The notes beneath the pieces are model-generated. The model searched no databases. It had not been told where the DNA came from and saw nothing but the letters and a program-made list of their open reading frames with translations. The translations under genes and the position numbers were made by a program. A stretch of DNA of 64,000 nt from Ariolimax columbianus (lineage: Eukaryota > Mollusca > Gastropoda > Stylommatophora > Arionidae), in NCBI GenBank assembly GCA_036924085.1, contig JAVGWX010000014.1:34167936-34231935 (forward strand), read 5' to 3'. This document shows, piece by piece, positions 35,388 through 46,235 of this stretch (position 1 is its first letter; each line of letters opens with the position of its first letter).

Positions 35388-36265
35388 AACGTAACTTAAC
35401 TTGACTTAACGTTTTTATACTGGTTTAGAAGACTCTGCAGAGTCTGTATACAACCAGTTTCATTTACATCACCTTGCTCTAAAAGCTATGTGCATCCAAT
35501 TTATTCTTAAATGCATTAACTGTCCCTGCCTCCACTATCTCTCGTGGCAATGCATTCCAAGCATTCTCTGACTAAAAAAATATTTCCTAATATCTAATTT
35601 GGACCTTTCTTTAGTTAATTTGTATCGATACCCTCTTGTTCTTGTAGGCGGATGTATTTTGAAAAAAAAAACTTGTTATAGTCTAATTTATTTGTTCCTT
35701 TGATCATCTTATAAATCCGTAGTGTCATTTCGAATTCTTCGCTTTTCTGGACACTGTAGGGAGGTTTTTCTGTGTGTTTCTCCGTAACTGTAATTCTGGA
35801 ATCCAACTATCAGCTTTGTCGCTCTTCTTTGTATCCTTTCCAGCTTGTTTATATCTCCTCTACGATTCTTCTTCTTCTTCTTCTTTTTCTTCTTCTTCTT
35901 CTGCGTTCGTTCTCAATCCCCTACCAAGCCCCGAACAGGGCTTTGCAAGCAGCAGGATGTAGTCTGGAGAACGGAATGCGTTGTGTCGCTAGTTTACAGC
36001 TTGACTGCGATATTTGCCCTTTTCAGTCCGACACATCCATCTTTGGCAGCCTATACGAAAGGAACTCCACACCTGCACACAGTAGTCCAATCTAGGTCTA
36101 ACTAATGCTTTATACAGTTTGACAATCACTTCCTTGCTCCTATGTTTAATATTTATTCTTATCATTCCTCACATTGCATTTGCCTTTTTCACTGTTACCT
36201 GCTCACTCACTTTACCTGTATGATCTATTCCTAGGTCCTTTTCTATTATTCTAATATTGTTCTAT
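35388..36265 (-). mobile_element. CR1/L2 LINE 3' end (C3), split by SINE B
   Basis: Minus-strand counterpart of 13140-13695: AACTTAACTTGACTTAACG tail, then the NAWNALP region and KERSKLDIR-like code, and beyond the SINE the [12 protein letters not shown] block (near 36060-36100). The element is interrupted at 35867-36052. Confidence 0.75.
35867..36052 (-). mobile_element. SINE B, 5' truncated, inside CR1/L2 copy C3
   Basis: Begins on the plus strand with (TTC)n and GCGTTCGTTCTCAATC and stops at ACACATCCATCTTTGGCAG. CTCTACGA on the left and CTATACGA on the right are probably a decayed duplication. Tail (GAA)n when read in sense. Confidence 0.75.
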
Positions 36266-36461
36266 TTAAACAACGGTAGATTGGTGTATTGAAAATGATA
36301 ATGTTTTGTCAAAGGTCGTTCTTCTCGGTGTTGATCATGCCAAATGTGTCTGTGATCTCTATCCTTTCAAATACATTCTGTTTTTCTTCTATTTATTTGC
36401 TGAACAGTTTCATTTGCTCTATCATTTCTTCATCTCGCATTAAAATTAATTTCATCTATTT

Positions 36462-36835
36462 GATCTTGGCTTGGCTTGGCTTGGCTTCGTTCATTCTCAA
36501 TCTCCCACTACCAAACACTGAAAGGTATTAAGTAGTAGAATGTAGTACAGAGAACGGAATGCGTTATGTCGTAGTTTACAGCTTGACTGCGATATTTGCA
36601 CCTTTCGATCCAACACATCCGACTTCAGCAATCATTTTTTTGAGTACCGGGTTAGAATTCCCTCTTCGATCTCTTCTCTTTAGCGAGTCTGCTCTGCTGC
36701 AGCCTGTTATCCAGGATCATCGCGTGAAGGTGTAGAAGGGTCTTGGCAGCTCTGTTTCGTTGGCCCTGACGCTAACAGGCAGCTATGAGTCGCTGACCAC
36801 TGCAGCTCATGCGCTGCTCAGCATCCAACCTGGTA
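36462..36835 (-). mobile_element. SINE B, near full length
   Basis: (GGCTT)n head on the plus strand, then the same block order as 31444-31809, ending at CACTGCAGCTCATGCGCTGC. About 90 percent similar to that copy by eye. Confidence 0.8.
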
Positions 36836-37029
36836 TGAGAGTATGAGAGCATGTCATTGTAAAAGTAAGGAACCAAATTTAAATAATATTAATAACGGGT
36901 ACTTTAAAAAGTTTAAATCTAAAATGCAAGATAATTTTGTTTAAATAAGTAATCTGAGACGCATAATTGTACACAAATAAAAAAATATACTCCAAAACAT
37001 GTGCACATACACAAATACATTGGCACGAA

Positions 37030-37260
37030 AAGGTGGGCCTATTATTCCGCTGATACTAGTAGATACTATTTTTGTTGTGATAATTTTAATATTAAATCTT
37101 TCATAGACTGTGACAAGCGTATTGTTATGACTTTGAAGTCTCAAAAGTTCCTATCAAAGATCAAATGGTCCATATCGAGGCTAAAAGGCTTCCTGGTGAC
37201 TAACAAAGAGTTCATACACTGAAACATAATAGATGTTAAGAAAATTGAAGAAGCAGCGAG
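37030..37260 (+). repeat. Dispersed repeat L, copy 1
   Basis: Matches the reverse complement of 46285-46520. In one frame it reads CDNFNIKSFIDCDKRIVMTL and then KSQKFLSKIKWSISRLKGFL; the other copy reads CDNCHIKSFTGCDKRAHMIL. The similarity looks protein-like, so it may be a fragment of an element protein. Family not recognised. Confidence 0.5.
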
Positions 37261-37289
37261 CCACAAAATCTGAAAAGATATTGAATATG

Positions 37290-37605
37290 TATTGAGAAAA
37301 GAGGTCGGGGTTCAGGAATCTAGACGGAGCATTGGTGCAGCACCGTGCATGGAATGAATACACGGAAAGGCTAAGAAGAAAATGGTTCGGAAACCTGACA
37401 AAGAATGCAACTAAAGTTACCAGCTGCGCGGATATAAAACACTAGACAATTGGGCTGCAGAGCAAGAGAGAAACCAAGAAAAATATGGATAGACGGTGTA
37501 AATGAGACACTGAAGAAGTACGGAGTGACAGCAACATTGGCGGCACATTTGGCACACGAAAGAAAACTACCCCTCGTCACGACGTCTAACGACACAAGTG
37601 AATAA
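37290..37605 (+). pseudogene. LINE RT C-terminal relic leading into a GAT array
   Basis: RRKWFGNLTKNATKV, KIWIDGVNETLKKYGVTATL and LAAHLAHERKLPLVTTSN form a LINE C terminus. The stop is followed at once by the ATGATGATG array. Confidence 0.65.
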
Positions 37606-38037
37606 ATGATGATGATGATGTTGATGAGGAGGATGATGATGATGTTGATGAGGAGGATGATGATGATGATGTTGATGAGGAGGATGATGATGATGAGGAG
37701 GAGGATGATGATGATGTTGATGAGGAGGATGATGATGATGTTGATGAGGAGGATGATGATGATGATGTTGATGAGGAGGATGATGATGATGTTGATGAGG
37801 AGGATGATGATGAGGAGGATGATGATGATGTTTAGGAGGAGCATGAAGATGATGATGTTGATGAGGAGGATAAAGATGATGATGTTGATCAGGAGGAGGA
37901 TGATAATGATGTTGATGAGGAGGATGATGATGATGAGTAGGAGGAGGATGAAGATGATGATGTTGATGAGGAGGAGGATGATGATGATGTTGATGAAGAG
38001 GATGATGATGATTAGGAGGAGGAGGAAGATGATGATG
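37604..38037. repeat. GAT/GAG-rich array at a LINE tail
   Basis: Irregular units of GATGATGATGTTGATGAGGA. It starts directly at the LINE stop codon, where a short tandem tail is expected. The long Ile-rich and His-Pro-rich frames are artefacts. Confidence 0.9.
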
Positions 38038-38185
38038 ACAAATATGCACCCATAAATGCGAGTATTCACCTGCTCAGACTCGAGATGCGAACCCACACCT
38101 AGTCGTGTCCATTCCTCCAGCTTGGGGTGACGAAACGTGCATGTAATACATGAAAAATCGATTAATGAACGCAATAATGTTCTTT

Positions 38186-39300
38186 TTCTTCGTTCGTTAT
38201 CAACATCTCGCTACCAAACCCTGAAAAAAGCTTTGTAAGTAGCAGGATGTAGTCCGGAGTGTCGTTTTTTACAGGTTGACTGCGATATTTGCACCTTTCG
38301 GTCCGAAACATCCTACTAGAGCATGGTATTTTTTAGTACCACGTTAGCCTCCCCTCTTCGATCCCTTCTACACGTGTAGATGGGTCATGGCAGTCCTGGG
38401 TCGCTGGTCCCAACGTGAGCAGTTAGTTATGGTTCGCTGGCCCCAACGCTAGCAGTCAGTTATGGTTCGCTGTCCTCAACGCTAGCAGTCAGTTATGGTT
38501 CGCTGTCCTCAACGCTAGCAGTCAGTTATGGTTCGATCGCCTCAACGCTAGCAGTCAGTTATGGTTCGCTGTCCTCAACGCTAGCAGTCAGTTATGATTC
38601 GATGGCCTCAACGCTAGCAGTCAGTTGTGGTTCGATGGCCCCAACGCTAGCAGTCAGTTATGGTTCGCTGGCCCCAACGCTAGCAGTCAGTTATGGTTCG
38701 CTGGCCCCAACGCTAGCAGTCAGTAATGGTTCGCTGGCCCCAACGCTAGCAGTCAGTTATGGTTCCCTGGCCCCAACGCTAGCAGTCAGTTATGGTTCGC
38801 TGTCCTCAACGCTAGCAGTCAGTTATGGTTCGATGGCCTCAACGCTAGCAGTCAGTTATGGTTCGCTGTCCTCAACGCTAGCAGTCAGTTATGGTTCGAT
38901 GGCCTCAACGCTAGCAGTCAGTTGTTATTCGATGGCCCCAACGCTAGCAGTCAGTTATGGTTCGCTGGCCCCAACGCTAGCAGTCAGTTATGGTTCGCTG
39001 GCCCCAACGCTAGCAGTCAGTTATGGTTCGCTGGCCGCAACGCTAGCAGTCAGTTATGGTTCCCTGGCCCCAACGCTAGCAGTCAGTTATGGTTCGCTGT
39101 CCTCAACGCTAGCAGTCAGTTATGGCTCGATGGCCTCAACGCTAGCAGTCAGTTATGGTTCGCTGGCCCCAACGCTAGCAGTCAGTTATGGTTCGCTGGC
39201 CTCAACGCTAGCAGTCAGTTATGGTTCGCTGGCCTCAACGCTAGCAGTCATTTATAGGTTGCAGACCGCTGCAGCTCATGCACTGCTCAACATCTTGATT
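38186..39300 (-). mobile_element. SINE B copy expanded by an internal 33-bp array
   Basis: The left part (TTCGTTCGTTATCAACATCT, GACTGCGATATTTGCACCTT) and the right end (CGCTGCAGCTCATGCACTGC) are normal SINE B. Between them the GACGCTAGCAGTCAGTTATG segment is repeated about 25 times. Confidence 0.85.
38420..39262. repeat. 33-bp minisatellite inside SINE B
   Basis: About 25 copies of ACGCTAGCAGTCAGTTATGG plus TTCGCTGGCCCCA. 33 is a multiple of three, so open frames (for example the 11-residue period STLAVSYGSLA) run through it; these are artefacts. Confidence 0.97.
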
Positions 39301-39349
39301 GCAATCGATGAATCAGTAATTGAAAATCAATCGTGATCGAACTGAGATG

Positions 39350-39480
39350 ATGAAGCAGGTGTACAGTCAATCAACACACTATAGGAATCATCAATGACCA
39401 CGCCATTCGACATTTGCTGAAAGAGACAGACAACCATTTAGTCTTACCAGAGTGCAGTGGTGTCAGTTGTGTAAAACATT
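39350..39480 (+). pseudogene. LINE C-terminal fragment
   Basis: RHLLKETDNHLVLPECSGVS resembles HLMRETEHLWVCPECSDVDS of the RNase H LINE at 16060-16610. Only the zinc-region remnant is left. Confidence 0.5.
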
Positions 39481-39623
39481 GTTTAATATAATATTATGTC
39501 TGCTTGTGCTGTATCACGAACAATTCAGTCGTCCGTTATTGACAACATATTGGCTACATTAGGACGTTCTAGCCTTGTATCGATCTGTGATTATATTCTC
39601 TTATTGCGAGTTGTTGAGTCGTA

Positions 39624-40250
39624 AACTTAAACTTAACTTATATATACTGGTTTAGAAGACTATGCAGAGTTTCTTCTAATCCACTAGATCTAATAATAGC
39701 TATGTGCATCCAATCTATTTTTGAATGCATTAACTCACCCTGCTCCTTGTTATTGCATGTGGCAATGCATTCCAAGCATTCCCCTCTCTCCGAATAAAAA
39801 AATATGTCCTGGTATCTAGTCTGGACGTTTCTTTAAATAACTTGTGGATGTGCTCCCGTCTTCTTGTAAGCGGCTGTATTTTGAAGAAAAACTTGTTATA
39901 CTCTAATTTATCCTTTCACTTGATTATCTTATGAATCTGTATCATAACCCATCGAATTCTTCTATTTTCTAGACACTTTAGCCGGTTTTTCTTTCCTCAG
40001 AACTATCATTTCGGAATCCCGCTGCCACCTGGACTTGTTCACTGGCCTTACCTGTATGAAATAACTCCTAAGTCCTTTTCTATCTTTCTGTTATTGTTCA
40101 CTCCCATTCTGTAATTATTTTACATATTGGATCTATCTATGTACATGTATCTACATTCAACTTTATTTGCCAGCTCTCAGCTAATTCCCGATTTTTACCT
40201 ATATCAGAGCTCAATATATCCACATCTGCTTTAGATGAGACACTTCAAAC
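39624..40250 (-). mobile_element. CR1/L2 LINE 3' end (C4), degraded
   Basis: AACTTAACTTATATATACTGG and GAAGACTATGCAGAG match the family 3' end in reverse; then ATGTGGCAATGCATTCCAAG (NAWNALP region). Further right, AELAESWQIKLNVD-like code survives. Indels throughout. Confidence 0.65.
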
Positions 40251-40263
40251 GAATGCCTGATCA

Positions 40264-42656
40264 GCTATGAGAACACTTAAGAAAAGGAAATCTCCCGGAA
40301 AAGACGGGATAACAAACGAAATGCTGATGGGGCTGGGCCAAACAGCGAAAAAAAAACTACTATCAGTCCTGAACCAAAGCTGGAAAAGGGGTATTGTACC
40401 CCAGGCATGGAAAGATGCAATACTGGTACCAGTACCAAAAACAGGAAAGGACAAAACAGATCCGAATGGATACAGGCCCATAAGCCTACTGAGCTGTGTC
40501 GGCAAGCTGATGGAACGGATGATAAACACCAGACTGATGTGGCATCTGGAAGAAAAACGAATACTAATTCCACAGCAAGCCGGCTTTAGACAGCACAGAT
40601 CCAATGAGGACCAGGTCATCCTCATAGCCCAGGAGATAGAAGATGCCTACCAGGCACAGAAACACACAGTAGCTGTTTGGGTGGATCTGGAAAAGGCATT
40701 TGACAAAGTCTGGAAGGATGGACTTAGAGTCAAGCTAAGGAGAAGTGATGTTTGTGGGAAGATGTACAAGTGGATCAACCACTACCTCAAACAAAGAACG
40801 GCCAGAGTCCAAGTACAAGGGCAGATGAGCAAAAAGGTGACACTCGAGCAGGGAGTACCCCAAGGGGGAGTACTGTCACCCACACTCTTCCTGGTATATA
40901 TAAACGACATTACAGAGAATATACCAAGAAGAGTCCATAGCTCAATGTTTGCAGACGATCTGGCTATGTGGACCTCTGAAAAGAATCTCCCCATAGCAAG
41001 AAATCGGATGCAAACGGCCCTAACATCGCTGGAAGAGTGGGCGAACTCATGGCTGGTCAAAATAAACGAGGAGAAAACCACGTGCACAATATTCTCGCTC
41101 TCATTAAAACCCCAAAGTACCAAATTAAGCCTAAATGGCAAAATCCTGCAGCCAAACGACAACCCAACCTATCTGGGAGTCACATTTGATCGGCGCATGA
41201 CATGGAAAAGTCAGATTGAGAGAAACCGAATGAAAGCCAGAGAAAGAATGGCGATCATGAGGAAACTTGCTGGCACAAGCTGGGGAGCAGACGAAGGCAT
41301 ACTAAAGAAACTGTACACTGGAAGAGTGAGACCAGTTCTCGAGTATGGCATTGCGGCATGGACAACAGCAGCGAAGGCGAACTTCGATAAAGTTAACAAA
41401 CTTCAAAACCAAGCCATGAGAATTATAACAGGTGGCATGAAGTCAACGCCAATTGTAGAACTTGAAAAGATTACAAAACTGCAATCCATGACCGACAGAA
41501 GAGACTGCAGAGCCCAGCTGCAGTCAGAGAAACTCCGAAGACTGACGGACCATCCAATGTACCAGAGGCTAAACAATTTGGGAACTGGGAAACTAAAGCG
41601 GAGAAACTTTGCAGAAATAGCCAAAGCAAAGATGCACGAAGATACCATAAACGCACTAACAACACCAAAACCCATCACTACTGTACGAAAACCTACTTGG
41701 AGGCAGGATATATTTCCAGAGGTGGTAGAAAATATACCAGGTATTGCAAACAAAAACTGCCAGAGTGAAAAAGAAAGGAGAGACACTACCCTAAGCTTCA
41801 TAACGAAAAGCTACCCAAGCATGGACTGGACCCATGCATACACCGACGGTTCTGTAACAAACACTACACAGAACGGAGGGGCAGGAGCATTCCTGAACCT
41901 ACCAAATGGCAGAAAAATAACACTGTCATTCGCTACTGGTAAGTACACGAGCAATTTCAGAGCAGAGGCAGAGGCACTGAGGGCGGCAGTGGAAGAAATG
42001 GTAACACACAGTGAAAATGAGAGCCATATAGTCCTGCTGACAGATGCTCTCGAAGTAGTCACAGCGCTAAAAAGCCAGAAAAACACTGAGCTTAATGACT
42101 TAAGAGCAGCACTCTGCAAACTGTGCCAACAGTCCGCACCAAAAAGAGTAGTGGTACAGTGGGTTCCGTCACACTGCAACATCCAAGGCAACGAGGAGGC
42201 AGACAGACTGGCAAAAGAAGGTGCAAGGCTACCACAAATAGATACCAGTATGACGTACGAAGAGTCAAAACGGCTTATCAAAGCCAGGTACATGTCCAAA
42301 TGGGAAACCGAACATACTGGTTACACCAAAAACGATGCCTATTACCAGTTGAACCGAAGAGAGCAGGTCGTTGTCTTCAGACTTCGCACTGGCCACAAAA
42401 GACTGAGGTACCACCTCTTCAACAAATTGAAGATAGGGTGTACCGACGAATGCCCGTGCGGTACTGGTAAAATGACCACTGAACATCTGCTGCAGAACTG
42501 CCCGACATACGAGGATCAGAGAGAGCAGATGTGGCCATTGCCAGTGGAACTGCAAGACAAGCTCTATGGTAGTGGCGAGAGTCTCAGGATGACCGCCGCT
42601 TTTTTCGAGAAAATAATGGTTACTGTCTGACTGTGTACGCAGAAGAAGAAGAAGAA
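40264..42656 (+). mobile_element. I/Nimb-like LINE D, copy D2, young and 5' truncated
   Basis: Bounded by a perfect 13-bp duplication GAATGCCTGATCA (40251-40263 and 42657-42669). It begins inside the RT domain and ends with a (GAA)n tail after GTACGCAGAAG. The reading frame is fully open and identity to D1 is about 97 percent by eye, both signs of a recent insertion. ORF1 and the endonuclease are missing. Confidence 0.93.
40267..42630 (+). CDS. LINE polyprotein fragment: reverse transcriptase plus RNase H
   Basis: A 787-codon open frame with no stops. Residues 8-20 SPGKDGITNEML open the RT fingers; GYRPISLL near 68; VDLEKAFD near 139-146 holds the first catalytic Asp; QGVPQGGVLSP near 196-206; FADD near 229 is the RT active site. 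An RNase H domain follows (YTDGSV near 523, AEAEAL, LLTDAL, WVPSHCNIQGNEEAD near 632). Near 729 is the zinc knuckle CPCGTGKMTTEHLLQNC. The start Met is only the first one after the truncation point; the real protein was longer. It acts, in this family, in target-primed reverse transcription. This fragment lacks its endonuclease, so it is unlikely to move alone. Probable clade I/Nimb because of the RNase H; the exact clade is inference. Confidence 0.9.
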   Translation: MRTLKKRKSPGKDGITNEMLMGLGQTAKKKLLSVLNQSWKRGIVPQAWKDAILVPVPKTGKDKTDPNGYRPISLLSCVGKLMERMINTRLMWHLEEKRILIPQQAGFRQHRSNEDQVILIAQEIEDAYQAQKHTVAVWVDLEKAFDKVWKDGLRVKLRRSDVCGKMYKWINHYLKQRTARVQVQGQMSKKVTLEQGVPQGGVLSPTLFLVYINDITENIPRRVHSSMFADDLAMWTSEKNLPIARNRMQTALTSLEEWANSWLVKINEEKTTCTIFSLSLKPQSTKLSLNGKILQPNDNPTYLGVTFDRRMTWKSQIERNRMKARERMAIMRKLAGTSWGADEGILKKLYTGRVRPVLEYGIAAWTTAAKANFDKVNKLQNQAMRIITGGMKSTPIVELEKITKLQSMTDRRDCRAQLQSEKLRRLTDHPMYQRLNNLGTGKLKRRNFAEIAKAKMHEDTINALTTPKPITTVRKPTWRQDIFPEVVENIPGIANKNCQSEKERRDTTLSFITKSYPSMDWTHAYTDGSVTNTTQNGGAGAFLNLPNGRKITLSFATGKYTSNFRAEAEALRAAVEEMVTHSENESHIVLLTDALEVVTALKSQKNTELNDLRAALCKLCQQSAPKRVVVQWVPSHCNIQGNEEADRLAKEGARLPQIDTSMTYEESKRLIKARYMSKWETEHTGYTKNDAYYQLNRREQVVVFRLRTGHKRLRYHLFNKLKIGCTDECPCGTGKMTTEHLLQNCPTYEDQREQMWPLPVELQDKLYGSGESLRMTAAFFEKIMVTV

Positions 42657-42669
42657 GAATGCCTGATCA

Positions 42670-43515
42670 CACAATAACAGAATAAATCGCAAGGGAAGAG
42701 GGAGATTAAAGAGAAACCACTTCATATAAAAAACAAAAGAACTTGCAAGAGCAGACCAAATCATAAGCCAGGCTGTGGTTAGAGATCTAAGACAAACATC
42801 CCAAATCCCACCATGGAAAAAAGCCAAGTTACCTGAGATAGTAGAAACCATAGAGGGAATATGGAAAAAGGGAACTCAGACAGATTTAGAAAGGAAATGT
42901 ATCACAGAAGAATATCTTAGGAGAGTATAGCCACAAAAAACATGGATGCACGTATATATAGATGGCACATCTAACAAAGTCATATCCAATGGAGGTGGAG
43001 GGGTCTATTATAGACTAAGGGATGGAGACGAAATAACTCGAGTATTAATAACGGGAGCATGCTCTAATAAATTCCGTGCAGAAGCAGAGGCACTGAAGGT
43101 CGCAGCTGAGCTTGTAATCTCAGAGAATGAGACCAAGACCCTAATTAAAGCCAACTTCAGGGGGAGATAAGGCTGATGAACACCCCGACATCCGGAAATA
43201 AGACAGCTAATTTAACTTATCCAAAAACAGCAAGTCGTCATCTTTAGGCTGAGAACTGGGCATAACAGACTTAAGGGTCATCTTTACAGCAAAATGAGGA
43301 TTTGGACAGATGAAAAGTGCCCTTGTGGGGAGCATATCATAACCGTGGAACACATCCTACAAAGCTGCATGCTTGTACAGGAAAAGAGAATAATACTAGA
43401 CTGGTGAGACAGATATGAGACAAAAACTGTATGGAGATGAAACAACTTTACAAACATTGGTGTCCTTTGTAAGAAAACCCGGGACCTTGATCTAAGGATG
43501 AACGAAGAAGCAGAA
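42670..43515 (+). pseudogene. Older relative of LINE D
   Basis: Blocks align with D2 at protein level: KAKLPEIVETIEGIWKK, HVYIDGTSNK, NKFRAEAEALKVAAEL, then after an internal deletion QQVVIFRLRTGHNRLKGHLY and KCPCGEHIITVEHILQSC, ending with GAAGAAGCAGAAGAAGAAG. Frames shift several times and the second half of RNase H is missing. D2 sits directly upstream. Confidence 0.75.
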
Positions 43516-43734
43516 GAAGAAGATGAGACACTGCAGCACAGTTTTGTGTCATCCACGAATTTGCAATCATGGATCCGAATCATTGTCCAAATCGTGTATA
43601 CATAAAAAAACAAAAATAGACCCAAAACTAAGGCCCATGGCACTTCATTTTGTACCACACACCACTCAGAGGTATGTCCATTGCAAGTAAAAGAAACAAA
43701 AAAATATGTATTTATACAAAATAAACATGTAAAA

Positions 43735-44605
43735 GATGTGACAAATTTCACGTACCTGGGTAAAATAATCTCAGCAGAGGGCAAAGGAAACACTTAAATC
43801 CATCACAAATGTAATAAAGCAAGTCAAATAATTTGGCAAATGTCCACGATATTACAATGTAAACATGTGACGATGGGTACAAGAAGAATGTTATACAACA
43901 CGATATTCCTACCCACATTGGGCTGTCAGAGCCAAAATTGGACATTGACAAGCAAAGATAAAATAAGATAAAATTAGAGCAGCATAGATGGCGCCTAACA
44001 GGCTGCAGGTCTACTTTGCTCTAGTGATTTAGTCTATTAAGATGGATTCGCACATCGGTTAACCACCCTTCGCGGCACATCCAAACACAGCAGAGTGATG
44101 AGCTGCTCGAGCCTAGCCCGGTAACCAGGAAACCCTTCTCCTGGCTACATCCAGGTCATACCAGAGCTGGGACCTGCACAGGAGCATCCGCAGAACTATT
44201 CATTAAGAAGATAAAATAAACATTGCAACAACAGAGATTAAATGCCTGCGCAGAATATTTGGAATAACAATAATGGATAGAATCAGAAACGAAGATATAA
44301 GGAAACAAGTTGGTACAACACCAGTGCTAGACCTCATCAAAAAACAGCAAACCAAATTGTTCGGCCACGTGACCCCCCAAACACTAGATAGTATCCATCA
44401 TACAGCAAAACTATACAGATACAGTGGATACAAAGTCAAGGGCCGACCATGCACAAGATTGATAGCAGAAATAACAGAAGCAGTAAAACTTCCAGTGTAC
44501 GAAGCACATACTATGGCTCAGTTTAAAAAACCTCTTCATAACCTGACGCTGAAAGGCACAAGCAGGACACAAGCGAAAAGAAGCAAGAAAGAAGATCACT
44601 GAGTA
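43735..44605 (+). pseudogene. LINE RT C-terminal relic interrupted by repeat K
   Basis: KDVTNFTYLGKIISAEG (43738-), then ending WTLTSKDK before the insertion and resuming ATTEIKCLRRIFGIT, MDRIRNEDIRKQVGTTPVLD and KQQTKLFGHVT afterwards. This is the order expected for an endonuclease-RT LINE C terminus. Confidence 0.75.
43967..44207 (+). mobile_element. Repeat K, copy 2, inserted into a LINE
   Basis: 241 bp flanked by AAGATAAAATAA (43955-43966 and 44208-44219). Removing it restores continuous LINE reading. Nearly the same as 893-1105. Confidence 0.85.
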
Positions 44606-45310
44606 CCCCTTGTTTATGCCCACTCTCTGCCTTCTTTCCATCAACCAAGTTTCTATCCATGTGGCTACTTCACCACTTATTTCATGTGCTTTCAACTTCC
44701 TAAACGATCTATGAAAAGGTACCCTATTAAAGGCCTTTCCATAATCTAGAAGAAAAAAAAACATCACTGGTTTACCTATATCTAACATGAATTCTAATAG
44801 AATTGTTAGGCACGATCTGCCTTTAGTTAACCCATGCTGATTATTCCTGATTAGATTAAATGGGCCTAAATGCAATACAATGTTTTCTTTGATTATTGAC
44901 TAAAATTGTGCACACTATGCTTGTTGACTCACATGTCTATAATTTGCTGGATCTGAATTTTTTTTTTTTTTTAACAAGGGGATTACTCCTGCAACCTTAC
45001 CAATCCCATAGACTAAAACAATCCCCATTGCAGGTGATCGAGAACACAATGTAGCCAATGTTTGTGCTAGCAGGTCTCTAATTTCAAACTGCAATTTTGG
45101 GCGAATGACATCTTGACCCGGACATTTTCCACTTTCAACCCCTCCAATAGTTTACAAGAGCCATTTCCTCCGTAATGCAGATTGATTTTAATTCCAAGGT
45201 ATCCATATCCCTTTGGAAAATATATATGGGTTATGTGATCTTGTAGCAGTCTTCTTTTGTGTAGACTGTCCCAAAGTACTGATTGATTAGAAGGTAGTTT
45301 CCCCTTTTCA
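44600..45310 (-). pseudogene. CR1/L2 RT core fragment (C5)
   Basis: The minus strand encodes NNQHGLTKGRSCLTILLEFM, FFLLDYGKAFNRVPF and ISGEVATWIETWL, the central RT palm of CR1/L2 LINEs (the D-x-x-KAFD region altered to DYGKAFN). Further right is the KVENVRVKMSF block that in intact copies lies just upstream. Frameshifted. Confidence 0.75.
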
Positions 45311-45312
45311 GT

Positions 45313-45965
45313 CACGTCTGACTATAGGTTGATGCGACCTTGGAGTAGCAACTCTCTTCTGCGTTTTTGGCCTTTCCTTTTCCTTTCAGCGATGTCTCTT
45401 CACTTCCCTGTGTTCCATGAGCTTATTTTCGCCAAGATGTCAGATCCATATCCAGAGCTTTCATGTTCCGCATACATGCATCTTTGAACCCCAGATGTGG
45501 TCGGTCAGTTGTTCTTTTACCACACGCCAGCTGTCCATAGAGAATATCTTTGGGTATGCGACCGTCTTCCATGCGACGAACATGACCAAGCAATCGCGGT
45601 CTTCGTTGGCGAAGGAGGGTGTACATACTTGGAAGACCGATGCGAGAATGCACTTCCGCATTTGTCACCCTGTCTCTCCATGAGATGTCAAGGATGGATC
45701 TCACGCGCCGTTGGTGAAAGGTGTTGAGCCTATGCTCATGCGTGTCATATGTTGTCCACGTTTCGCTGCCATATAGAAGCGTACTGACGATACAGGCATT
45801 GTAGAGCATGGCCTTGGTCTTGGTCTTGGCTGTAAGTTTGGGGTTTTCCCAGACACGTGTCGTGAGTCGATAAAATATGGTAGCAGCTCTGCCAATGAGA
45901 TTGCTCAATTCGGAGTCTAGTGAGAGCTTTTCATTGATGAGGGACCCCAAATAAGTGAACAGTTG
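45313..45965 (-). pseudogene. LINE RT C-terminal relic
   Basis: A long minus frame: LSLDSELSNLIGRAATIFYR, TRVWENPKLTAKTKTKAMLY, ACIVSTLLYGSETWTTYDTH, RSILDISWRDRVTNAEV, and RRPRLLGHVRRMEDGRIPKD. Typical endonuclease-RT LINE C terminus with LLYGSETW. The 3' part is almost the same as 52880-53040. Open for 175 codons, so relatively young but 5' truncated. Confidence 0.85.
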
Positions 45966-46225
45966 CCAGTTCGTAGTTATCGATAGTGATAGTTATGGTG
46001 GTATAAACGTCTTGATAGTGATAGTTATGGTGGTATAAACGTCTTGATAGTGATAGTTATGGTGGTATAAACGTCTTGATAGTGATAGTTATGGTGGTAT
46101 AAACGTCTTGATAGTGACAGTTATGGTGGTATAAACGTCTTGATAGTGATAGTTATGGTGGTATAAACGTCTTGATAGTGACAGTTATCGATAGTGATAG
46201 TTATGTGGTATATACGTCTTGTCCC
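45965..46225. repeat. 32-bp minisatellite from LINE coding DNA
   Basis: About eight copies of TAGTGATAGTTATGGTGGTA plus 12 bp. On the minus strand a unit reads QDVYTTITI and runs into TIDNYELATVH, the segment just before TYLG of the adjoining LINE (GSLINEKLSLDSEL). Confidence 0.92.
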
Positions 46226-46235
46226 AGTACATTCA

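Noticed and set aside
37371..38174. Ile-rich, His-Pro-rich and Met-rich proteins
   Set aside because: Translations of a GAT/GAG simple-repeat array in different frames.
38602..39336. Repeat protein with period STLAVSYGSLA
   Set aside because: Product of the 33-bp array inside SINE B; the period is a multiple of three so stops are rare.
40267..42630. Host reverse transcriptase or RNase H gene
   Set aside because: Flanked by a target site duplication with a (GAA)n tail and present in other copies; it is a LINE insertion.
45423..45950. Host gene of 175 codons
   Set aside because: The motifs LLYGSETW and GHVRRM are LINE C-terminal blocks and the end is repeated at 52880-53040.
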